Shown: in pieces, positions 1 through 5,531 of the stretch | How positions within the stretch are numbered: position 1 is the stretch's first letter | How the letters are laid out: each line of letters opens with the position of its first letter | Source: Eubacteriales Family XIII. Incertae Sedis bacterium | GTDB taxonomy: Bacteria; Bacillota; Clostridia; Peptostreptococcales; Anaerovoracaceae | DNA: 12,214 bases | Reading direction: 5' to 3' | NCBI GenBank assembly: GCA_031278255.1 | Contig: JAITKU010000210.1 | Location: 1-12,214, forward strand | Notes under the pieces: generated by a model | Databases searched by the model: none | Seen by the model: only the letters and a program-made list of their open reading frames with translations | Told to the model about the DNA's origin: nothing | Translations under genes and position numbers: made by a program

Positions 1-144
1 CCGGGTTTCACCGGCGCCGGGTTGGTGCGCTGTATCGGCGCGCTCAAAGGACTGTCAAAAAAGGAAGCGGATAGCGGGGTTCGTGAATCCCTGCGGTTTG
101 TGAACCTCGAGGAAGCGGCGAACCGCGTGGGAACAAAACGGTAG
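1..144 (+). pseudogene. 3' remnant of an ABC transporter ATP-binding protein, truncated before the signature motif
   Basis: Frame 1 is open from the window edge to a TAG at 142-144 and gives 47 residues. The stretch GALKGLSKKEAD followed by LRFVNLEEAANRVGT resembles the helical segment of ABC-2 type ATPases between the Q-loop and the LSGGM signature. In that family the next residues should be roughly 'xSGGMKQR', but here the frame reads KR and stops. No frame after 144 restores the signature, Walker B or H-loop. If the family call is right, the protein cannot bind and hydrolyse ATP, so this is a broken gene. The 5' part, with Walker A, lies outside the window. The adjacent minus-strand SDR ends only 17 bp away, so this may be the point where the catabolic cluster was joined to other DNA. 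The family assignment rests on a short stretch and is moderate only. Confidence 0.5.
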
Positions 145-161
145 AACGCGGGCCGCGCGTC

Positions 162-905
162 CTACCGCACGCAGCCGCCGTTGGCTTCGATGGTGGCGCC
201 CGTCACGAAAGACGCCTCGTCCGAGGCGAGCCAGGCCGCGACGTCCGCGATTTCTTTCGGCGTACCCGCCCTGCCGAGGGGGATGCCCGCCTCGAGTTTG
301 CGGAACATCGCGGGATTGTCGCGGGCGAGGTCCGTCGCCACGAGTCCGGGCGCCAGATTGTTGAGCCTGATACCGTAGGCCGCGTACTCCTTGGCGAGAC
401 AGCGCGTGAGGTGTTCCATGCCGGCCTTTATGAAGCAGTACAGCGGCTCATGCGGCGTCGAAAGCGTGGCGTCTATGGACGTGACGTTAATCACATTGCC
501 GGATTTTTGCGCGCGCATGATCGGCAGAACCTCCCACATGGCGTAGATACCGCCCAGCGCGTCCGTATCCACGAGACGGTGCCAGTCCTCGACCGTGGCT
601 TCCTCGAACGGGATATTGCCCAGCACGCCCGCGTTGTTCACGAGGATATCCACGCGGCCGTAGCGTTCCAAGACCTTGGCGATGAGCGCCTTGACCTCCT
701 CGCCGCGCGTCACGTCGGTTTTGACGAACAGGGCTTCTCCGCCGTCCTCGACGATTTTGCGGCTGTTCCGTTCGCCGCGTTCCGCGCGGCGGCCCGCCAG
801 CACCACGCGCGCGCCCTCGCGGGCGAAGCGTTCGGCGACGGCCTCTCCGATTCCGGACGTTGCGCCCGTCACGATCGCAACGCGGTCCGCAAGCTTACCT
901 TTCAT
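162..905 (-). CDS. SDR family NAD(P)-dependent oxidoreductase (last gene of the minus-strand operon)
   Basis: This 247-residue protein has the normal length of a classical SDR. It shows the nucleotide-binding TGATSGIG at 13-20, the NNAG structural motif at 90-93, catalytic Ser143, and Tyr156/Lys160 in a YxxxK pattern (YCFIK). Basic residues Arg39-Arg40 after the second beta strand suggest NADP(H), which is an inference. The usual catalytic-tetrad Asn, seven residues after Trp108, appears to be Asp115. There is no signal peptide, so it should be a soluble cytoplasmic enzyme that interconverts a ketone and an alcohol, possibly on a cyclic intermediate. The ATG at 905-903 is supported by GGAGG (918-914 on the minus strand, 8-nt spacing). 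It is 66 bp downstream of the iron alcohol dehydrogenase, with a strong hairpin between them. The FabG-like fold is certain; the substrate is not known. Confidence 0.9.
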   Translation of the reverse strand: MKGKLADRVAIVTGATSGIGEAVAERFAREGARVVLAGRRAERGERNSRKIVEDGGEALFVKTDVTRGEEVKALIAKVLERYGRVDILVNNAGVLGNIPFEEATVEDWHRLVDTDALGGIYAMWEVLPIMRAQKSGNVINVTSIDATLSTPHEPLYCFIKAGMEHLTRCLAKEYAAYGIRLNNLAPGLVATDLARDNPAMFRKLEAGIPLGRAGTPKEIADVAAWLASDEASFVTGATIEANGGCVR

Positions 906-928
906 TCTTCGTGCCTCCGTCCTTGTGT

Positions 929-955
929 CCCCGTTCGCGCGGCGCGCGAACGGGG
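929..955 (-). repeat. Perfect 12-bp inverted repeat between the Fe-ADH and SDR genes
   Basis: CCCCGTTCGCGC (929-940) is the exact reverse complement of GCGCGAACGGGG (944-955), leaving a 3-nt loop. In the minus-strand transcript it folds between the Fe-ADH stop and the ribosome-binding site of the SDR. No T-run follows, so it is not a standard terminator. It more likely stabilises or processes the mRNA, or lowers expression of the last gene. Confidence 0.7.
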
Positions 956-971
956 GAGGGGATATGCGCTT

Positions 972-2132
972 CTACCGATCGTATGCCTCCGCCAAAACGG
1001 CCGAAACATCCTCCGCCGTCACGGGACGCGGGGAGAAGTGGAAAGGCATCGCTTCCATGATGGCGGGGACGGCCGCGAGGACCTCCTCTTTCGATTTCGC
1101 GAAGCCGGAAAGCCTCGGAAAGCCGACCGTCTTGTAGAGCGTCGCGATCGTATCGCGCGCGACGGTCCCGATCGTCTCCGCGGACGCGTCCGCGGGCAGG
1201 CTTGCGCCCAGAAGCCGCGCGACCCGCGCGACGCGCTCCGGGATAACGGGCGCCAGAAAGTGCATGGCCTCGGGCAGTGTCATGGCGCAGGCCGTGCCGT
1301 GCGGCATGTGGAAGATCATGCCCAAGATGAGGCCGATTTCATGCGGGACGTTGCAAAACGGCCCCATGATGGAGAGTCCCGCCAGCGTCGCGGCCAGCTG
1401 CAAGCCCTCGCGCGCCTCCGCGTCCGCGCCGTTTTGGACGGCGCGCGGCAGATTCGCGCCGATCAGCGCGATGGCCTTTTCCGCCAAAACGTCGCTGATC
1501 GCGTTGTGTTCCGCGGAGGTGAATGCCTCCACCGCGTGGCAGAGCGCGTCCGCGGCCGTCGTCACCGTAACCGTCTGCGGCAGCCCGATCGCGAGTTCCG
1601 GGTCCACGATGCCCAGATTCGTCGCGCAGGGCACATTCTGCTTGCAATTGTTCTTCGTGTCCGTAATGACGCCGCCCGGCGTGGCCTCGCTGCCGGTCCC
1701 CGCCGTCGTCGGGATCACGACGATCGGTTTCATCGCGCCGTCGTCCTGCCGGATATCCTCATGTGCCAGGTAATATCTGGAAATAGGCGACGGATTCGTC
1801 AGCAGGACCTTTACCCCTTTCCCCGTGTCGAGGGAACTGCCGCCGCCGACGGCCACCACGCCGTCCACGTTCTCCGCCCGGCCGATCGCCGCGGCCTCTT
1901 CGATCGTGTAATCCGGCGGGTCCGGGCGTACGCCGTCATAGCAGACGGTTTCGATGCCGGCCTCGTGTATGACGGAGAGTATGCGATCGACGATGCCGGC
2001 GGCCCGCACCCCCTTGTCAAAGACCACGAGTACCTTTTTGCAGCCGAGCGCGCGCAATTCCGTTCCGGTTCGCTTCGATACGCCCGGGCCGAACAGGATC
2101 GGGTTTCGGGCGGCGAGAAATGTGGATACCAT
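972..2132 (-). CDS. Iron-containing (group III) alcohol dehydrogenase
   Basis: This is a 386-residue member of the Fe-ADH family (FucO / 1,3-propanediol dehydrogenase / 4-hydroxybutyrate dehydrogenase type), at the usual length. The dinucleotide-binding GGGSSLDTGK is at 96-105 and TTAGTGSEAT at 142-151. The four expected metal ligands are present: Asp195 and His199 (DALCH), His264 (VPHE) and His278 (MPHG). Such enzymes interconvert aldehydes or ketones with alcohols using NAD(P)H and are typical of anaerobes, because the ferrous centre is oxygen sensitive. The start at 2132 is backed by AAGGAGG at 2145-2139 with a 6-nt spacer. It follows the MBL hydrolase by 27 bp, so co-transcription is very likely. 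In this context it probably handles a hydroxy or oxo acid released by ring opening, which is inference. There is no sign of truncation. Confidence 0.93.
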   Translation of the reverse strand: MVSTFLAARNPILFGPGVSKRTGTELRALGCKKVLVVFDKGVRAAGIVDRILSVIHEAGIETVCYDGVRPDPPDYTIEEAAAIGRAENVDGVVAVGGGSSLDTGKGVKVLLTNPSPISRYYLAHEDIRQDDGAMKPIVVIPTTAGTGSEATPGGVITDTKNNCKQNVPCATNLGIVDPELAIGLPQTVTVTTAADALCHAVEAFTSAEHNAISDVLAEKAIALIGANLPRAVQNGADAEAREGLQLAATLAGLSIMGPFCNVPHEIGLILGMIFHMPHGTACAMTLPEAMHFLAPVIPERVARVARLLGASLPADASAETIGTVARDTIATLYKTVGFPRLSGFAKSKEEVLAAVPAIMEAMPFHFSPRPVTAEDVSAVLAEAYDR

Positions 2133-2159
2133 GAAAAACCTCCTTGTCAGCGGTTAATA

Positions 2160-2945
2160 TCAGTCGTAACAGCCCTCCGTGGATTTGATCAGCCCGGCGA
2201 ACTGCGCCTCGTCGTGGCCGTACCACAGCAGGGCGTTCTCGTCCCGCGCCCGCCGGACGATGCGCTCCACGCTCCGGACAAAGCCGTCCTTGTCGCAGAC
2301 ATTGCCGGGCAGGCGCACGGGCGGCCCCACATTCTCCCGATTGTAGATCGCGTCGCCCGCCAGGAGTATCTTCCCCGTCCGCGGCAAGTCCGCGAGCAAA
2401 CCGAGCATACCGAAAGAATGGCCCGGGCCGAAGTTCAGGATGCGCACGCCGGGCAGAATCTCCCGCTCCGGCTCGTCGGCCGGGATCAGGGTAAAGCGCA
2501 GCCCCTCGGATATCCAAAACGCGATATCGCCGCCGGAACCGGCCGAGGCATCGCCCAGCGCGTAGAGCTTCACGCGCTGTGTGAATTCATCCTCGTGGAC
2601 GAAAAACTCGGCGTTTTGAAACAGTTCCAGATACCCCGTATGATCGGCGTGCAGATGCGAAACCACGACGAGACGGATATCCGCGGGGCGCACGCCGAGC
2701 GCGGCGAGACGGCTTTCTATGTGGTCCTCGGGCTTCATCGAGAAGTCCCTGAAGATCATCGGATGTTGCCGCTTTTCGTCCGTGTGGCAACCCGCGTCCA
2801 GAAGCAGAAGCCCGTCCGCGTGATCGATGAGTACGCTGAAGATCGGCGCGGTCTGCATTTCGGACGGGTCGGCGTCGGCGCGGGAGTTGATTTTGGGTCC
2901 GCGCAGCGCGCCGTTTTCGAGGACGTAGAGCTTCATATTCGCCAT
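2160..2945 (-). CDS. MBL-fold metallo-hydrolase, lactonase-like (AHL-lactonase type)
   Basis: This 261-residue metallo-beta-lactamase-fold protein has a complete dinuclear metal site: SHLHADH gives His97, His99, Asp101 and His102, followed by His176 (GPGHSFG), Asp198 (AGDAIY) and His244 (YGHD). The spacing and the N-terminal LLLLDAGCH stretch resemble N-acyl-homoserine lactonases (AiiA/AttM group) and related lactone hydrolases more than beta-lactamases. No signal peptide is seen, so it is cytoplasmic. It overlaps in organisation with the Zn-ADH: the upstream TGA and this ATG are separated by one base (TGATATG). The Shine-Dalgarno is weak, suggesting translational coupling. An alternative start is Met4. 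Within this cluster it is best explained as a hydrolase that opens a lactone or cyclic diketone intermediate; quorum quenching is an alternative but less natural given the neighbours. The fold is certain and the substrate unknown. Confidence 0.92.
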   Translation of the reverse strand: MANMKLYVLENGALRGPKINSRADADPSEMQTAPIFSVLIDHADGLLLLDAGCHTDEKRQHPMIFRDFSMKPEDHIESRLAALGVRPADIRLVVVSHLHADHTGYLELFQNAEFFVHEDEFTQRVKLYALGDASAGSGGDIAFWISEGLRFTLIPADEPEREILPGVRILNFGPGHSFGMLGLLADLPRTGKILLAGDAIYNRENVGPPVRLPGNVCDKDGFVRSVERIVRRARDENALLWYGHDEAQFAGLIKSTEGCYD

Positions 2946-2946
2946 A

Positions 2947-4053
2947 TCAGCGCGCCCTGTTGTCGATGGCGGGCTTGATCTCTCGGCCCGCCTGCATATC
3001 CGTCAAGGCCTCGTTGATCTGTTCGAGCGCATAGGTCCGGCTCACGATATCGCCCAGCGGGTACTTGTCCCTGCGCGATTTTATGAATTGGAGCGCCTTG
3101 TAGAAATGGTGGATCACGGCGCCGCCGCTGCCGATGATCTGCATGTTTTTCTGCACCAGAGAATAGGGCGTGAAAGGTATTTCGGCGGGGGAGGTCTGCC
3201 CCACGACGAGGTAGCGGCCCCCCTTTTGCACGAGGTCCGTGCCCTCGGCAAAGGCCGGCGCGTAGCCCGAGCATTCGACGACGAGTTCGGGGCCGCGTCC
3301 GCCCGTGAGCGCGTAGACCGTCTCCTTGCGCGCGGCGTGATCCGGCGTCTCGTCGATATCTATGACGTGATCGGCGCCCCAGCGCTTTGCCAGCTCCAAA
3401 CGTCCTTTCGGCGCGCCGATGACGATCACCTGTCCCGCGCCGCTTTCCTTGGCGAGCAGGGCGGCGTACAGGCCCACGGGTCCCGCGCCCTGTATGACCG
3501 CCGAATCGGCCGTCCCGATGCCGCCGAGTTTTTCAAAGGCGGCCACGACGCTGCGGAAAGCGCAGGCGACGCCGATGGATTCCTCCTCGCTGACACCGTC
3601 CGGTATCTTCACGACCTTTGTGCGCGGGATAACGTATTCGTACTCCGCGAAGCCGCCCATCAGCTTCTCGGGCGGCGCCATGCCGTAGCCGATGCGGTGT
3701 TCGCAGAGCATGGGTTTGCGCGCGATCTCGCAGTAGTAGCAATCGTAGCAATCCGCGTGCGCCCACATGATGCGGTCGCCCTCGCGCAGGGCTTCCCCGG
3801 CGGCGTCATGCACGCGCCCGCGCCCGAGCGCGGCGACGCGTCCGATCGTTTCATGTCCCATAATGTAGGGCGTCGGCGCTTTAATGCCCATCCTTCCGTG
3901 CCAAATATGCAGATCCGATCCGCATATGCCGGCCATCTCCACCTTTACGAGGATTGCGCCGTCCTCGATCGCGGGCACGGCGACTTCTCGGATCTCCAGA
4001 GGCTTTCCGTAATCGGGCAGCACGGCTGCCTTGCAGGTTTTCGGCAATGTCAT
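2947..4053 (-). CDS. Zinc-dependent medium-chain alcohol/polyol dehydrogenase (first gene of the minus-strand operon)
   Basis: This 368-residue MDR-superfamily enzyme has a GroES-like N-terminal domain followed by a Rossmann domain. Catalytic zinc ligands are Cys44 (ICGSD), His67-Glu68 (MGHE) and probably Cys164 (VACAF). A structural zinc site is formed by Cys102, Cys105, Cys108 and Cys117. The coenzyme loop GAGPVG is at 189-194. The end of the next strand reads VIGAPK, with no acidic residue where NAD-specific members carry Asp, so cofactor preference is open. Family members oxidise secondary alcohols, polyols or L-threonine-like substrates. The ATG at 4053 has only a weak AAAGGA upstream. 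It is the promoter-proximal gene of the operon, transcribed away from the shared control region, and is tightly coupled to the MBL hydrolase. The role is probably oxidation or reduction of a cyclic or linear hydroxy intermediate, which is inference. Confidence 0.92.
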   Translation of the reverse strand: MTLPKTCKAAVLPDYGKPLEIREVAVPAIEDGAILVKVEMAGICGSDLHIWHGRMGIKAPTPYIMGHETIGRVAALGRGRVHDAAGEALREGDRIMWAHADCYDCYYCEIARKPMLCEHRIGYGMAPPEKLMGGFAEYEYVIPRTKVVKIPDGVSEEESIGVACAFRSVVAAFEKLGGIGTADSAVIQGAGPVGLYAALLAKESGAGQVIVIGAPKGRLELAKRWGADHVIDIDETPDHAARKETVYALTGGRGPELVVECSGYAPAFAEGTDLVQKGGRYLVVGQTSPAEIPFTPYSLVQKNMQIIGSGGAVIHHFYKALQFIKSRRDKYPLGDIVSRTYALEQINEALTDMQAGREIKPAIDNRAR

Positions 4054-4158
4054 TCAGAGGACCATCCTTTCTCGGCGCGCCGCGGCGGTTTCGGCTGCGG
4101 CCTTGCGCGGCGATGTTTGCTTTAGCGACCGCGGGGCAATTTCCGCATTATCGCTGTA

Positions 4159-4194
4159 ATTATAATTGTAGTTTTTATACGCGGCCTTGTACAA
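4159..4194 (-). promoter_or_regulatory. Candidate promoter of the minus-strand operon
   Basis: On the minus strand, TTGTAC (4194-4189) is followed after 18 bp by TACAAT (4170-4165) and directly by an exact TATAAT (4164-4159). The -35 match is poor (3 of 6), as expected for an activator-dependent promoter. The -10 box lies in the perfect palindrome AATTATAATT (4158-4167). Transcription from here would give a leader of about 100 nt before the Zn-ADH start. Confidence 0.4.
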
Positions 4195-4209
4195 TAAGAA
4201 TAATTCATG

Positions 4210-4229
4210 AAAATATATGTATATCTTTT
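4210..4229. promoter_or_regulatory. AT-rich imperfect dyad, possible regulator site
   Basis: A 20-bp AT-rich stretch matches its own reverse complement at 16 of 20 positions, with AAAA and TTTT ends and ATAT/TATA inner arms. It lies just upstream of the candidate plus-strand -10 box and between the two divergent promoters. This is where a LysR-type activator would be expected to bind. AT-rich DNA yields such dyads by chance, so confidence is low. Confidence 0.25.
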
Positions 4230-4258
4230 AGAAATATTCAGAGAATTTGTAATATACT
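4227..4258 (+). promoter_or_regulatory. Candidate promoter of the plus-strand operon
   Basis: TATACT (4253-4258) matches the -10 consensus at 5 of 6 positions. No good -35 box lies 16-18 bp upstream; the nearest T-rich hexamer (TTTAGA, 4227-4232) is 20 bp away. This suggests an activated promoter. Transcription would begin near 4265, giving a leader of roughly 305 nt. Confidence 0.35.
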
Positions 4259-4266
4259 ATTAACTA

Positions 4267-4292
4267 GGTGTACCCATTCGTAACAGTACACC
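4267..4292. promoter_or_regulatory. Inverted repeat GGTGTAC-N12-GTACACC just downstream of the plus promoter
   Basis: Perfect 7-bp arms at 4267-4273 and 4286-4292 enclose a 12-bp spacer. The site overlaps or directly follows the predicted transcription start, a classic operator position for a repressor; the 19-bp centre-to-centre spacing is close to two helical turns. Alternatively it is the first stem of the leader RNA. No T-run follows, so it is not a terminator. Confidence 0.45.
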
Positions 4293-4372
4293 CAACTTTC
4301 AGGCATTCTGCCAAAACTGTTGTTACTGCTCAAAGGTTCAAGCGCCGCGATAGTTTTGCTCCGGATCGGGTT

Positions 4373-4498
4373 CTGTCGGACCGGTTGCCTTTTTGCCCCG
4401 AAGTTCTGCTTCGGCAGGCAAAACGGACAGCGGAGGTGGCTCCCGGAGCGTACACAAAGTTACGTGAGGAAGCCAATATGGGCCGGCAGCTTCCGTAA
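4373..4498 (+). promoter_or_regulatory. Candidate structured leader RNA (5' UTR) of the plus operon
   Basis: Three stems occur in tandem. The first is 13 bp: TTTTGCC+CCGAAG (4391-4403) pairs with CTTCGG (4409-4414) and GGCAAAA (4417-4423), with a 5-nt loop and a CA bulge, and may be closed by CTGTC/GACAG (4373-4377/4426-4430). The second is GGAG-GTGG-CTCC (4432-4443), whose 3' arm can alternatively pair with GGAG at 4445-4448. The third is TTAC+GGAAGC (4460-4463, 4468-4473) with GCTTCC+GTAA (4489-4498). None is followed by a T-run. It does not match the conserved cores I know for cobalamin, SAM, TPP, FMN, Moco or ZTP riboswitches. It could be an unknown cis-regulatory RNA, or simply a repetitive element. 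Confidence 0.4.
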
Positions 4499-4571
4499 TG
4501 GACGAAAATCGCGTGGGGTTTGAGTAGTAACAAACCGTTCCGATTTAACCAAAAAGAGGAGGGAGTTCAAC

Positions 4572-5375
4572 ATGTACAAATCCACACCTATCGAGAACAT
4601 GACCAATGCCTTTGACGTATCGGGTAAGAATGTAGTCGTGACGGGCGGGAATCGGGGTATCGGCCTCGGCATTTCCACCGCTTTCGCGCAGAGCGGAGCG
4701 AATGTGATCATCCTGTGCCGCAATGAAGCGTCCGGAAAGGCGGTCGCGGAGAGCTTCGCCGAATACGGGGGGAGATACGCCTGCTTCGGCTGCGACATCT
4801 CCGATGTGGAATCCGTAAAGGCGGCGGCGGCCAAGGTATTCGGGTTTTTCGACAACGTAGACGTACTCGTCAACAACGCGGGCGTCGCCACCACGACGGA
4901 CTTTCTCGATCCGAACGGTCTCAGCGAATGGCACCGCGTCATAGACACGGACCTGCACGGGGTTGCCAACGTCGTTTTCCATGTGGCGCCCAAGATGCGC
5001 GACGCCGGGCGCGGCGGATGTATCATCAACATCTCCTCCGTCGGCGGACAGCGCGTTTCCGGCTCAAAGGACCATCACAACTCGCCGTACAACGCTTCCA
5101 AAGCCGGCGTGGACATCTTCTCCAAATATCTGGCCGTCACCCTCGGGGATTACGGCATTCGCGTCAATTCCATCGCCCCGGGCCCGACGCACTCGGATCT
5201 GGACAAGGACCTGCCGCCCAGTTTCATAGAAACGATCGAAAACGAACTGCCGGCGCACCGCTTCGGCGAACCCATCGAGATCGGCGCCCTGTGCGTGTTC
5301 CTCGCGTCCCCGGCCGGCGTGCAGATCACGGGCGTCGTGCTGCCGCACGACGGAGGTCTTTTGACCGTGGCATAG
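4572..5375 (+). CDS. SDR family oxidoreductase (first gene of the plus-strand operon)
   Basis: This is a 267-residue classical SDR. It has TGGNRGIG at 24-31, NNAG at 101-104, catalytic Ser156 and a YNASK motif giving Tyr173/Lys177. The gap between Ser and Tyr is 17 residues, slightly longer than the usual 12-13, with a GSKDHHN insertion next to the active site. The tetrad Asn position, seven after Trp120, appears to be Asp127, the same change as in the SDR at 162-905. The start at 4572 is set by AGGAGG at 4557-4562. It opens the operon that carries the Mo enzyme. Phloroglucinol reductase, which acts after pyrogallol transhydroxylase in known anaerobes, is also an SDR, so reduction of a ring keto tautomer is a sensible guess. 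It could equally be a generic polyol dehydrogenase, since sequence alone does not decide. Confidence 0.92.
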   Translation: MYKSTPIENMTNAFDVSGKNVVVTGGNRGIGLGISTAFAQSGANVIILCRNEASGKAVAESFAEYGGRYACFGCDISDVESVKAAAAKVFGFFDNVDVLVNNAGVATTTDFLDPNGLSEWHRVIDTDLHGVANVVFHVAPKMRDAGRGGCIINISSVGGQRVSGSKDHHNSPYNASKAGVDIFSKYLAVTLGDYGIRVNSIAPGPTHSDLDKDLPPSFIETIENELPAHRFGEPIEIGALCVFLASPAGVQITGVVLPHDGGLLTVA

Positions 5376-5387
5376 CGCGCGCGGACG

Positions 5388-5455
5388 GATTGCGAATTCG
5401 CATTTGAGACCGCGCGAAAGACTCTTCGCGTTCGGTCGCGCGGTTTCGCGCGAAG
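5388..5455 (+). repeat. Cluster of CGCGAA/TTCGCG inverted repeats between SDR and flavoenzyme genes
   Basis: The 156-bp gap 5376-5531 holds several overlapping palindromes. TGCGAATTCGCA lies near the start. ACCGCGCGA (5409-5417) pairs with TCGCGCGGT (5436-5444). The overlapping CGCGCGAAA (5411-5419) can instead pair with TTTCGCGCG (5444-5452), and CTTCGCG (5424-5430) with CGCGAAG (5449-5455). These alternatives are mutually exclusive folds. There is no T-run. A REP-like mRNA stabilising or processing element is the simplest reading. Confidence 0.5.
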
Positions 5456-5531
5456 CGTCGGGCCGCAATTCGCGTTTTGTGTTTCTGCGGCCGCATCGCG
5501 GCGGTTCAAGATGAAAAACAGGAGGCATAAA

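Larger units (their letters stand above)
4054..4571. promoter_or_regulatory. Divergent control region between the two operons
   Basis: These 518 bp contain no convincing protein gene. About 4140-4266 is sharply AT-rich against GC-rich neighbours and holds promoter candidates in both directions. The part from about 4267 to 4571 is a GC-richer leader to the plus operon with several perfect stems. Short open frames exist here (for example GTG at 4268 to 4498), but they lack ribosome-binding sites and recognisable motifs. Binding of the LysR regulator from the edge of the window is plausible, because both operons diverge from here. Confidence 0.75.

Noticed and set aside
145..161. Possible terminator for the minus operon
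   Set aside because: A 5-bp ACGCG/CGCGT stem exists on the minus strand near here, but the following T content (GTTTTG) is short and the stem is weak, so it is not called.
411..2978. 855-codon plus-strand open frame
   Set aside because: It is antisense to the SDR, Fe-ADH and MBL genes, all of which have complete catalytic motifs. Its translation is Arg/His/Asp-rich with no domain. GC-rich codon usage leaves such antisense frames open.
4373..4498. Known riboswitch (Moco, cobalamin, ZTP, SAM) in the leader
   Set aside because: The GGAGGTGG...GGAGCG stretch loosely recalls ZTP, but the required second conserved half (CCGCCUGGGC-like) is absent. The Moco GAAAGGA-type core and the cobalamin conserved boxes are also not seen.
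4268..4523. Small open frames of 67-76 codons in the divergent region, on both strands
   Set aside because: They begin with GTG or TTG without ribosome-binding sites, show no motif, and overlap the RNA stems. A leader peptide cannot be fully excluded.
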